Positions 7,416 to 14,295 of a DNA stretch of 21,017 nt are shown here, piece by piece. Below the pieces are notes generated by a model that did not search any database, was not told the origin of the DNA, and worked only from the letters and a program-made list of their open reading frames with translations. The DNA lies in the NCBI GenBank assembly GCA_038116915.1, contig JAYOEU010000064.1, positions 1 to 21,017 of the forward strand. Direction: 5' to 3'. Numbering within the stretch: position 1 is the first letter of the stretch; every line of letters starts with the position of its first letter. A program made the position numbers and the translations under genes. The stretch is from JADHLJ01 sp038116915 (GTDB taxonomy: Bacteria > Pseudomonadota > Alphaproteobacteria > Thalassobaculales > Thalassobaculaceae).

Positions 7416-7922
7416 TCATTTCCGGGAAAGCACGGCGCGGCCAAGGGCCTGCAAGGCGTTTTTCAGCTCCTCATCCTCGAAACCGGCGACCTGCCCGGCG
7501 ACCCAGGCCTCTTCCTGCTGATCCAGCGCCCTCGGTTCCGGACGTGCCTTGGCGGCGCGCGATTCCGGCAACGGACCCTGGCGAATCGCGATCCGGTCGA
7601 CCGCGTCATAGCCGAAAACCGTGTTTATCCGTTCCAGAAGCACCGGTTCCAGATGCTGCAGTTCCAGAGCCCGGGCACCGGGCACCACCAGGTGCAGGGT
7701 CGCCCCGGCGCGCTTATCCCGGGGAAACGCCACCCGGTCCGGAGCGCACCAGCCGGCCACCGCCTCGCCGACGATCGAGGACCAGCGATGCACGATCGCC
7801 GATTCAAGGAAACCACGCTTGCGCAGGACCTTACCGGTAAGTTTCGGCACGGTCGCGCCGAGCATGCGCAGGCCTGGCTTACGGCCCCCCAGATCCCGGA
7901 ATTTTTCGCCGTCGTCGGCCAT
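7416..7922 (-). CDS. DUF721 / DciA-like protein
   Basis: This 168-residue protein is probably related to DciA, the ancestral loader or activator of the replicative helicase DnaB. The recognisable region is about 25-115: a basic stretch (KLTGKVLRKRGF), HRWSSIVGEAVAGWC, a beta-rich LHLVVPGARALELQ and LLERINTVFGYDAV. The C-terminal third is charged and probably disordered. The frame is open to 7985, but that start (GTG) lies inside a repeat element, and the ATG at 7922 gives the family-like N terminus. The Shine-Dalgarno is weak. It is upstream of dsbA and smc on the same strand; mutY, often a neighbour in related genomes, is not present. Family assignment is by pattern; function is inferred. 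Confidence 0.75.
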   Translation of the reverse strand: MADDGEKFRDLGGRKPGLRMLGATVPKLTGKVLRKRGFLESAIVHRWSSIVGEAVAGWCAPDRVAFPRDKRAGATLHLVVPGARALELQHLEPVLLERINTVFGYDAVDRIAIRQGPLPESRAAKARPEPRALDQQEEAWVAGQVAGFEDEELKNALQALGRAVLSRK

Positions 7923-7950
7923 TACATCCGAACCCGTGATGGATAACTGC

Positions 7951-8067
7951 GGACAAAACCCTTCGAGACGCGGCCATAAGGCCACTCCTCAGGGTGAGAT
8001 CCAATGACACAAAAATCGTCACTCACCCTGAGGAGGTGCGCAAGCGCCGTCTCAAAGGGTCTTGTCC
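7951..8067. repeat. Nested palindromic repeat, family A copy 1
   Basis: Outer arms at 7951-7970 and about 8048-8067 (containing CCCTT-GAGACG and CGTCTC-AAGGGT) pair with two mismatches. Inner arms CCTCAGGGTGAG and CTCACCCTGAGG pair perfectly. Between outer and inner arms each side holds its own hairpin: GGCC-ATAA-GGCC on the left, and GGTGCG-CAA-GCGCC on the right. The whole can fold as a four-arm cruciform. It fills most of the gap between the radical SAM gene and the DUF721 gene. A second copy is at 11567-11670. Confidence 0.85.
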
Positions 8068-8081
8068 AAATCCCGATCCCG

Positions 8082-9224
8082 CTAACCGAACAGCCCGATA
8101 TCCACCGACATCCGCTTGCGGCCCCAGGCGCCGGGCGGCCCGTCGAAAACGCCGGCGGTCGCCGTCCCGCAATTCAGGCAGGCGCCGGCGCCATCCAGAT
8201 GCCAGCCGGAAAGCTGATACCAGTCGCGCCCGATGGTCCGGGTTCCGCAGCCGTGGCAATAGGAGGACTGGCGGCCGAGATCATGGACATTGCCGGTGAA
8301 GGCATGGCGCACGCCGTTGCGCCGCGCCACCCGCCGGGCCATCGCCAGCGTCTCGAACGGCGTGCGCGGCTTGTCCAGCATCCGGTAGTCGGGGTGAAAG
8401 GCGGAGAAATGCATCGGCACGTCGGGCCCGAGATTTTCGACCACCCAGGCCGTCATCTCGTCGATTTCACGCTCGGAATCGTTCTCGCCGGGGATAATGA
8501 GATTGGTGATCTCGACCCACACATCGGTCTCATGGACGAGATATTTCAACGTGTCGAGCACCGGGCCGAGCTGGCTCTTGGTGACGTCGCGGTAGAAACG
8601 CTCGGTGAAGGCCTTCAGATCCACGTTGGCGGCATCCATCTTCTCGAAGCAGCCGGCCCGGGCCCGGTCGGTGACGTAGCCGGCCGTCACCGCCACGGTC
8701 TTTACCCCGACCGCGTGGCAGGCATCGGCGATGTCGGCGGCGTATTCGTGAAAGATGACGGGATCATTATAGGTGAAGGCGACCGACGCGCATCCCAGCC
8801 GCTGAGCCGCCCGGGCGATCGCCTCGGGCTGGGCCTCAGCCTGCATGATGTCCATCTCGCGGCTCTTCGAGATGTCGTGGTTCTGGCAGAAATTGCACGC
8901 GAGATTGCAACCCGCCGTGCCGAAGGACAGGACCGACGTGCCGGGCAGGAAATGGTTCAGCGGCTTTTTCTCGATCGGATCGATGCAGAACCCCGAGGAG
9001 CGGCCATAGGTGGTGAGCACGATGGCGTCATTCTGGCGCGCCCGCACGAAACACAGCCCTCGCGCGCCCTCCTTCAGCTTGCAAAAACGCGGGCACATCT
9101 CGCACTGCACGCGCCCGTCCTCCAGCATCGTCCAATGCTCGGTCGGCACGATCGGCCCCTTGCCGGTGACTGCCGGCGGCGCGGATTCGGCGAGAGTGGG
9201 CGTTTCCACGATGGTCTCGGCCAT
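8082..9224 (-). CDS. amrS: AmmeMemoRadiSam-system radical SAM enzyme
   Basis: The 380-residue radical SAM protein belongs to the PflA-related group found with MEMO1- and AMMECR1-like genes. The [4Fe-4S] motif is C106-x3-C110-x2-C113 (GCNLACNFCQN). An N-terminal cysteine cluster (C41, C44, C48, C58; CPRFCKLKEGARGLC) and two C-terminal CxxC pairs (YCHGC and CLNC) suggest extra cluster or zinc sites. The reaction is not known to me. The open frame continues upstream to 9740, but that part is antisense to the MEMO gene. The ATG at 9224, with AAGG before it and the natural N terminus MAETIVETP, is the right start. It is divergent from its partner gene at 9274. Confidence 0.92.
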   Translation of the reverse strand: MAETIVETPTLAESAPPAVTGKGPIVPTEHWTMLEDGRVQCEMCPRFCKLKEGARGLCFVRARQNDAIVLTTYGRSSGFCIDPIEKKPLNHFLPGTSVLSFGTAGCNLACNFCQNHDISKSREMDIMQAEAQPEAIARAAQRLGCASVAFTYNDPVIFHEYAADIADACHAVGVKTVAVTAGYVTDRARAGCFEKMDAANVDLKAFTERFYRDVTKSQLGPVLDTLKYLVHETDVWVEITNLIIPGENDSEREIDEMTAWVVENLGPDVPMHFSAFHPDYRMLDKPRTPFETLAMARRVARRNGVRHAFTGNVHDLGRQSSYCHGCGTRTIGRDWYQLSGWHLDGAGACLNCGTATAGVFDGPPGAWGRKRMSVDIGLFG

Positions 9225-9241
9225 GCACGGGCCTTTTCGCG

Positions 9242-9268
9242 TTGTTTCGTCACGTCGCCGGCTATGAT
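9242..9268 (+). promoter_or_regulatory. Candidate promoter giving a leaderless MEMO-AMMECR1 transcript
   Basis: TATGAT at 9263-9268 is a good -10 box. TTGTTT at 9242-9247 could be the -35, though the spacer is only 15 bases. Transcription would begin at about 9274-9276, at the start codon, and no Shine-Dalgarno precedes that codon. A leaderless mRNA is therefore plausible. Confidence 0.3.
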
Positions 9269-9273
9269 AATCC

Positions 9274-10677
9274 ATGTTCATGGCTCTCGACACCACATCC
9301 TCCGGCATTCGTCCCCCGCACATGGCCGGAGCCTGGTATCCCGCCGGCGGCAATGAATGCGCCGACATGGTGATGGCGTGTCTCGACAAGGGCCGGAGCT
9401 CTCCGGTCGGCGATCCCAAGGTGATCGTCGCGCCCCATGCGGGCTTCGTATTTTCGGGCGAGATCGCCGGCACCGCCTTCAAGCCGCTGGCGGCGCACCG
9501 CAAGCGGATCAAGCGGGTGGTGATCATCGGCCCGGCGCACCGGGTCGGCTTCAAGGGGCTGGCGACCACCAGCAGCGATGCCTGGGCGACCCCGCTCGGC
9601 GCCGTCCCGATCGACTGGGGGGCGCTGCAAAAGCTGATGCCGCTGCCAGGCTTCAGCGTCCTCGACAGGGTCTTCGAGGGCGAACACAGCCTCGAATCCC
9701 ATCTGCCGTTCCTGCAACGGGTGCTAGATGACTTCTCCATCGTGCCGATCCTGGTTGGCGATGCCGGGGTGGATCTTGTGCGCGACGCGCTGAAGCTGGT
9801 CTGGGGCGGGCCGGAGACGGTGATTTCGGTCTCCTCGGACCTCTCCCATTTTCACGATTACGACACCGCGGTCGGCCTTGACCGAACGACTACCGGCCAG
9901 ATCGAACTGCTGCAGCGCGAGAAGATTGACGGCCAGGGCGCCTGCGGGCACCGGGCGCTGGCCGGGGTTCTGGAACTCGCCCGCGCCCAGGATCTGCGGG
10001 TCACGCACTTGGACGTGCGCAATTCCGGCGACACCAAGGGCGGCCGCGACCGGGTGGTCGGCTATGGCGCCTATGCCATGGAATATGCCGATGCCGCGCG
10101 GATATCCGAGGCGGATCGCCGGGTGCTGCTGGACGTGACGCGCAAATCCCTTGAACACGGGGTGGCGAACGGCCGCGCGCCGAACCTGGAATTCGGCCAG
10201 GAGATCTCGCAATCCTTGACCGCGATGCGCGCGAGCTTCGTCTCGCTGAAGATCCAGGGCCGCCTGCGCGGCTGCATCGGCACCGTCGTCGCGCACCAGC
10301 CCCTGCTTCCCGACGTGGTCGCCAACGCCTTCAAGGCCGGGTTCGGCGATCCGCGCTTCGGTCCATTGACGCCGGAGGAACTCGACCAGCTGGATATCGA
10401 GGTCTCGCTCCTGTCATTCCCCCGGATGATACGCTTCCAGGACGAAGCCGACCTGGTGCGCCAGGTGCGGCCCGACATGGACGGACTGATCCTCCAGGAT
10501 CAGGGGCGCCGGGGACTGTTCCTGCCGAGTGTCTGGGAGGGCATTCCGAAGGCCGAGGATTTCGTCCGCCATCTGAAGCGCAAGGCCGGCTTCGACATGG
10601 ATCACTGGTCCGACGGCCTGCGCGTCTTCCGCTATACGACGGAAACCTTCGGCGAAAGCTATCGTGCGGCGGGATAG
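9274..10677 (+). CDS. AmmeMemoRadiSam proteins B and A fused (MEMO1-AMMECR1)
   Basis: The 467-residue two-domain protein is the partner of the divergent radical SAM gene. Residues 10-275 are a MEMO1-like domain, related to LigB-type extradiol dioxygenases. It keeps H55 (APHAGF), H89 (GPAHR) and C224 (GACGHR), which appear to match the His-His-Cys metal site of human MEMO1, plus SSDLSHFHDY at 187-196. Residues 280-465 are an AMMECR1 domain with its signature LRGCIGT at 331-337. In many genomes these are separate genes, so the fusion supports a physical complex. Start codons at 9274 and 9280 are both possible and neither has a Shine-Dalgarno. The cellular role of the system is unsettled to my knowledge. 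Confidence 0.93.
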   Translation: MFMALDTTSSGIRPPHMAGAWYPAGGNECADMVMACLDKGRSSPVGDPKVIVAPHAGFVFSGEIAGTAFKPLAAHRKRIKRVVIIGPAHRVGFKGLATTSSDAWATPLGAVPIDWGALQKLMPLPGFSVLDRVFEGEHSLESHLPFLQRVLDDFSIVPILVGDAGVDLVRDALKLVWGGPETVISVSSDLSHFHDYDTAVGLDRTTTGQIELLQREKIDGQGACGHRALAGVLELARAQDLRVTHLDVRNSGDTKGGRDRVVGYGAYAMEYADAARISEADRRVLLDVTRKSLEHGVANGRAPNLEFGQEISQSLTAMRASFVSLKIQGRLRGCIGTVVAHQPLLPDVVANAFKAGFGDPRFGPLTPEELDQLDIEVSLLSFPRMIRFQDEADLVRQVRPDMDGLILQDQGRRGLFLPSVWEGIPKAEDFVRHLKRKAGFDMDHWSDGLRVFRYTTETFGESYRAAG

Positions 10678-10745
10678 CCTGCTGGGACCGCCGCCGGTTG
10701 TGCTCGCGGCCGGCCCGCTCCGCAACCAATGACGAGAACCGGCCC

Positions 10746-11543
10746 ATGCAAACAACCGTTTCCGGCACGCCCTATCGGGTTGACGGCCCGGCATCATCGG
10801 ATCACCCGACCCTGGTGTTCCTGCATGGCGTGCTGATGGATCATCGGAGCTGGGACCGGCAGGTCGAGGATCTGGCGCGCGATCACCGGGTCGTCCGCTT
10901 CGACATGCTGGGCCATGGCCGCTGTCCCGACCGGCCCGGCGCGCGCCGGCTGGAGGATTTCGTCGACCAGGCGCACGAGGTGATAGAGACCGCCTGCCCC
11001 GGCGCCAAACCGGTTCTGGTCGGCTTTTCCATGGGCGGCCTGATCGCCCAGGCCTATGCGATCCGGTATTCCGAGACGCTCGGCGGCCTGGTTCTGATGA
11101 ACGCGGTCCATGACCGCACGCCGGAAGAATCGGCGGCGGTCGCCCTCCGCCTCGACACTCTGGAAAAGCAGGGCATCGAAAGTGTCATCCGGGCGGCGCG
11201 GGAGCGCTGGTTCCGACCCGACGAAATCGCCGGACAGGGCGCGGCGGTCGAGGACATTCTCGGCTGGATGCGCGCGGGAGATGCCGCCGCCAAGACCAAG
11301 GCCTACCGCGTCTTCACCGCCGAGGATCACAAGACCGCCGGCAGGCTCGGCGTCATCGGCTGCCCGGCCCTGGTCATGACCGGCGACGGCGACAAGGGCT
11401 CACCCCCGCATATGTCCGAGGCCATGGCGGCGGCGATCCCGAACGCGCGGCTGCGCATCCTGGAGCGCCAGCAGCACATGATGCCGGTCCTCGCCGCAGA
11501 TCGGGTCAATGCCGAGCTGCGGGCGTTTCTCTCTGATTTGTAG
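10746..11543 (+). CDS. Alpha/beta-hydrolase fold enzyme
   Basis: The 265-residue protein has the alpha/beta-hydrolase fold, probably an esterase or lactonase-type hydrolase acting on an unknown ester, lactone or thioester. The oxyanion region is FLHGVLMDHRSW (about 25-36). The nucleophile elbow is G93-F-S95-M-G-G. The acid is probably D214 or D216 (TGDGDKGSP) and the base H244 (RQQHMMP). The frame opens earlier, but the ATG at 10746 gives the standard N terminus; its ribosome binding site is weak (GAGAA). It is the closest downstream gene to the MEMO-AMMECR1 fusion (68-base gap) and might be co-transcribed. Similarity to 3-oxoadipate enol-lactonases is general; the substrate cannot be told from the sequence. 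Confidence 0.85.
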   Translation: MQTTVSGTPYRVDGPASSDHPTLVFLHGVLMDHRSWDRQVEDLARDHRVVRFDMLGHGRCPDRPGARRLEDFVDQAHEVIETACPGAKPVLVGFSMGGLIAQAYAIRYSETLGGLVLMNAVHDRTPEESAAVALRLDTLEKQGIESVIRAARERWFRPDEIAGQGAAVEDILGWMRAGDAAAKTKAYRVFTAEDHKTAGRLGVIGCPALVMTGDGDKGSPPHMSEAMAAAIPNARLRILERQQHMMPVLAADRVNAELRAFLSDL

Positions 11544-11566
11544 GGCGGTATACCGAGCAGGTCGAG

Positions 11567-11670
11567 AAGACCCTTCGAGACGGGCCTCACGGCCCTCCTC
11601 AGGGTGAGAGTGTGTGAAGTCCTAAAGTTCTCACCCTGAGGGAGCACGAAGTGCTGTCTCGAAGGGTCTT
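11567..11670. repeat. Nested palindromic repeat, family A copy 2
   Basis: Outer arms AAGACCCTTCGAGAC (from 11567) and GTCTCGAAGGGTCTT (to 11670) pair perfectly over 15 bp. Inner arms CCTCAGGGTGAGA and TCTCACCCTGAGG pair over 13 bp. Between them lie a left hairpin GGGCC-TCAC-GGCCC and a right hairpin AGCAC-GAA-GTGCT. Outer and inner arms match copy 1 (7951-8067), while the small hairpins differ in sequence but still pair. It lies in the 268-base gap between the hydrolase and the flavin oxidoreductase. Confidence 0.88.
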
Positions 11671-11811
11671 GTTGGCCGGTTTAACTCATTTCCGATGGTT
11701 GAAGCGAGCTGGCCATTTTCGCATTGCCCGTCGCGCCATGCCTGGCCCACCTTGATCCCCGAGAAAGCGAGGTTGCACCGAAAAGCCTCGCGGATGGTTG
11801 GGAGGAACTCG

Positions 11812-12837
11812 ATGGATTTCGGCACTTTTCTTCTGCTTCAGTCGCCATCGGCGCGCAGCAATGAGGAAATCTACGGGCGCGGCGTCACCCTGGCCCAGCA
11901 TGCCGACACGCTGGGTTTCGAGAGTGTCTGGTGCGCCGAGCATCACTTCTCGACCTACGGCTATCTTTCGCGGCCCCTGATGTTCGCCAGCCATCTCGCC
12001 AGCAAGACTGAGCGCATCCGCGTCGGCTCCGCCGTCGTCGTGCTGCCGCTGCACCATCCGCTGATCGTCGCCGAAGAGATCGCCACCACCGACCTGCTGA
12101 GCGGCGGCCGCCTGGATGTCGGGCTCGGGCGCGGCTATCAGACCTATGAGTTCGAGCGGCTCGGCTTCACCCTCGGCGAAAGCCGCGCCCGCTTCGACGA
12201 AGCCGTCGATATCCTGCTTGAGGCCTTCAAGGGCAAGCCCTTCAGCTATCACGGCAAATACTACGACTTCGCGGAGACGACCGTCTTCCCGACACCGGTG
12301 CAGAAACCGAACCCCCCAATCTGGGTGGTGGGCCAAAGCCCGGAATCGATCGGCGCCATCGCCAAGCGTGGTTTCAATCTGGTTTCCGGCGGCTTCGGGG
12401 TATCGATCGAGAGGCTGGGCGAGTTCCGCCGGAGCTTCGATGAGCAGGTCACGGACCCGGCAATGAAGGCCAAGATCCGGGTCAGCACCCAGCGGCCGGT
12501 CTATGTCACCCGCGATGAGTCCGAACTGCCGGAGATGGTAAAGCAAGCGCGCTGGAACATGCGGGTCACCCTCAGCCTGCGCCAGGGGCTGGAACGTGTC
12601 GAGAAGGGCCATGCTCAGGCGATCCCTTTCGAGAACGAGCCCTCGGACAAGGATCTGCTGGAACGCTATTTCGTCATGGGCACGCCGGAGACCTGCATCG
12701 AGCGGGTGAAGGAACTCAAAGCGGTGATGGGGATCGACCATTTCAACGCCAATTTCTGGTTCGGCGATCTGGAAGAGGCCAAGGTCCTGCGTTCCATGGA
12801 AATGTTCGCCAAGGAGGTCATCCCGGCATTCAAGTGA
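11812..12837 (+). CDS. LLM-class (luciferase-like) flavin-dependent oxidoreductase
   Basis: The 341-residue protein has the bacterial-luciferase TIM-barrel fold and would use reduced FMN or F420 to oxidise an unknown substrate. Recognisable blocks in order: MDFGTFLLLQ, FESVWCAEHHF (36-46), TERIRVGSAVVVLPLHHP (67-83), EEIATTDLLSGGRLDVGLGRG (88-108), PPIWVVGQSPES, and a C-terminal GTPETCIERVKEL. The ATG at 11812 is preferred to the longer frame (11695) because GGAGG lies six bases before it and the product then starts at the barrel's first strand. Alphaproteobacteria most often use FMN here. No dedicated flavin reductase is adjacent. Downstream is a repeat pair, then a dehydrogenase on the same strand. 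Confidence 0.92.
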   Translation: MDFGTFLLLQSPSARSNEEIYGRGVTLAQHADTLGFESVWCAEHHFSTYGYLSRPLMFASHLASKTERIRVGSAVVVLPLHHPLIVAEEIATTDLLSGGRLDVGLGRGYQTYEFERLGFTLGESRARFDEAVDILLEAFKGKPFSYHGKYYDFAETTVFPTPVQKPNPPIWVVGQSPESIGAIAKRGFNLVSGGFGVSIERLGEFRRSFDEQVTDPAMKAKIRVSTQRPVYVTRDESELPEMVKQARWNMRVTLSLRQGLERVEKGHAQAIPFENEPSDKDLLERYFVMGTPETCIERVKELKAVMGIDHFNANFWFGDLEEAKVLRSMEMFAKEVIPAFK

Positions 12838-12884
12838 GTAGCGCGAGGGTGACTATGGCCCTTGTTCTTGATCCAATACTTGGC

Positions 12885-13011
12885 CCGTATCCCCGACGAA
12901 AGTCGGGGTCTAAGCCTGAGACGGTTCGGCGTGACGGATAGTGCTCGCTTTGCAACGGCGGATGGTATCAAACTTCCTTGGAATGGGCCCCGACTTTCGT
13001 TGGGGATACGG
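12885..13011. repeat. Head-to-head hairpin repeat pair, family B
   Basis: The 24-base unit at 12885-12908 is found inverted at 12988-13011 with one difference. The left unit is itself a hairpin, CCCCGAC-GAAA-GTCGGGG; the right is CCCCGAC-TTTC-GTTGGGG, with one G-T pair. About 79 bases separate them. The unit lies in the gap before the dehydrogenase gene, so either arm could act as a transcript hairpin. Confidence 0.85.
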
Positions 13012-13060
13012 CTTAGAAAACTTTGAAATATTTTCCGGCATGATCACGGAGAACAACACC

Positions 13061-14005
13061 ATGAAGATCGGTTTCATAGGCCTCGGCACGATGGGCGCGC
13101 ATTTCGCCACCAATCTGCAGAAGGCCGGCTTCGACCTTGTGGTCCACGATGTCAGCCGGCAGATCGCCCAGACCCATCTCGACGCCGGCGCAACCTGGGC
13201 CGACAGTCCGAAGGCGCTCGCCGAGGAGAGCGACGTGATCATGACCTCGCTGCCCGGCCCGCCGGAGATCGAGGCGGTGGCGATGGACGGCGCCGGCGGA
13301 CTGATCGCCGGGGTCAAGCCGGGCGCGGTGTTCTTCGATCTTTCCACCAACTCGCCGACCCTGATCCGGCGCATCCATGCCGCCTTCGCCGAAAAGGGGG
13401 CGCACGTGCTCGACGCGCCGGTCAGCGGCGGGCCGAAGGGCGCCAAGTCGGGCAAGCTGGCGATCTGGGTCGGCGGCGACGAGGCGGTGTTCAACGCCAA
13501 CCGGGCCTGCCTCGACGCCATGGGCGATCAGGTGAAATACATCGGCCCAATCGGCGCCGGCGCGGTCTCCAAGCTGGTCCATAACAGCGCCGGCTATGCG
13601 ATCCAGGCGGCGATCGCCGAGATCTTCACCGTCGGGGTCAAGGCCGGGGTGGACCCGCTGGCGCTGTGGGACGCGATCCGCCAGGGCGCCCGGGGCCGGG
13701 TGCGCACCTTCGACAGCCTCGCCGACCACTTCCTGATCAACAGCTATGATCCGCCGGACTTCGCGCTCCGCCTCGCCCACAAGGATATCGCGCTTGCCTG
13801 CGAGCTCGGCCGCGATGTCGAGGTGCCGATGCGCATGATCAACCTCGCCCAGCAGGAGATGCGCGAGGCCCTGAACCGGGGCTGGGGCCACCGGGACAGC
13901 CGCGCCTTCCTATTGCTGCAACAGGAACGCGCCGGCCTGCTCATCGATGAAAGCCCCGAGGACGTCGCGGCCATCGTCGCGGCGGATCCGGCGAACAGGA
14001 AGTAG
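13061..14005 (+). CDS. NAD(P)-dependent beta-hydroxyacid dehydrogenase (HIBADH/GarR family)
   Basis: The 314-residue protein belongs to the 3-hydroxyisobutyrate / tartronate-semialdehyde / 6-phosphogluconate dehydrogenase superfamily. The Rossmann motif is G7-L-G-T-M-G12 at the N terminus. The substrate motif is D118-A-P-V-S-G-G124, and the catalytic lysine is K171 (GAGAVSKLVHN). The C-terminal half is the expected helical domain (ALRLAHKDIALACELG). It would interconvert a beta-hydroxyacid and its semialdehyde; the actual substrate is not evident. An acidic residue at the end of the second strand (D30, VVHD) would favour NAD over NADP. The ATG at 13061 has GGAG about nine bases upstream; an in-frame ATG at 13040 is an alternative. 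Confidence 0.92.
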   Translation: MKIGFIGLGTMGAHFATNLQKAGFDLVVHDVSRQIAQTHLDAGATWADSPKALAEESDVIMTSLPGPPEIEAVAMDGAGGLIAGVKPGAVFFDLSTNSPTLIRRIHAAFAEKGAHVLDAPVSGGPKGAKSGKLAIWVGGDEAVFNANRACLDAMGDQVKYIGPIGAGAVSKLVHNSAGYAIQAAIAEIFTVGVKAGVDPLALWDAIRQGARGRVRTFDSLADHFLINSYDPPDFALRLAHKDIALACELGRDVEVPMRMINLAQQEMREALNRGWGHRDSRAFLLLQQERAGLLIDESPEDVAAIVAADPANRK

Positions 14006-14021
14006 GGGAAACCAACTCTCC

Positions 14022-14063
14022 AAAAAACGTCGACCGTCGCCCTGCCTTTCGCCAGGGCGACGG
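14022..14063 (-). terminator. Hairpin with minus-strand T-run (repeat family C relative)
   Basis: An 11-bp perfect stem, CCGTCGCCCTG (14034-14044) with CAGGGCGACGG (14053-14063), has an eight-base loop. On the minus strand a T6 run (14027-14022) follows after six bases, so it could end the converging GFA operon transcript. Stem and loop resemble the family C repeats at 16160-16294, so it may be a solitary repeat copy recruited as a terminator. Confidence 0.4.
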
Positions 14064-14075
14064 CAAAATTCGGGG

Positions 14076-14091
14076 GACGGAAAATTCCGTC
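14076..14091. promoter_or_regulatory. Short palindrome upstream of the small-protein gene
   Basis: GACGGAA and TTCCGTC flank a two-base centre. It lies immediately upstream of a weak -35-like TTGAGT (14093-14098) and about 110 bases before the small gene at 14203. It may be an operator, but there is no evidence beyond symmetry and position. Confidence 0.25.
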
Positions 14092-14202
14092 ATTGAGTCC
14101 GCATGCGCCTCACGCATTACTGCAATGCAATATGTGCGATGCACAAATGCACGCCAGCCCCCAACTATGGCTTATCGATCAACACCTTGATGGAGAAGCC
14201 AA

Positions 14203-14295
14203 ATGGTCAGATCAACCTTCGAAACCTCCGCGTTCATCACCGGCAGCCTGGTCCTGCTCGGTCTGCTGTCCTTCGCGGGCGCCGTCACCGCCTAG
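14203..14295 (+). CDS. 30-residue small hydrophobic protein
   Basis: This short unrecognised gene encodes 30 residues: a polar start (MVRSTFETSAF) and then a continuous hydrophobic segment (about 11-30, ITGSLVLLGLLSFAGAVTA), enough for one membrane helix or an unprocessed signal-like peptide. Three lines of evidence favour a real gene: GGAG seven bases before the ATG; 25 of 29 sense codons after the ATG ending in G or C, as in neighbouring genes; and a stop (TAG) that overlaps the stop of the convergent GFA gene in a shared CTAG (14292-14295). It could also be the remnant of a secreted protein's signal peptide. No function can be assigned. Confidence 0.6.
   Translation: MVRSTFETSAFITGSLVLLGLLSFAGAVTA

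Noticed and set aside
7951..8067. A possible CRISPR-like or tRNA-like structure from the nested stems
   Set aside because: There is no series of repeats with spacers. The four-arm fold lacks the conserved tRNA D- and T-loop bases and a CCA-proximal acceptor, and the second copy shows it to be a dispersed repeat.
8004..9356. A 450-codon plus-strand frame opposite the radical SAM gene
   Set aside because: The minus-strand product has the CxxxCxxC cluster motif and full family length. The plus frame starts in a repeat and looks like antisense translation.
9225..9740. The 172-residue N-terminal extension of the radical SAM frame
   Set aside because: It lies antisense to the MEMO domain, has no similarity to the family's N terminus, and a natural start with a ribosome binding site exists at 9224.
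14178..14191. ATCAA-CACC-TTGAT resembling an FNR box before the small-protein gene
   Set aside because: The half-sites are in the reverse order to the FNR/Anr consensus (TTGAT-N4-ATCAA), and the site sits immediately before the Shine-Dalgarno. It is treated as a chance short inverted repeat.
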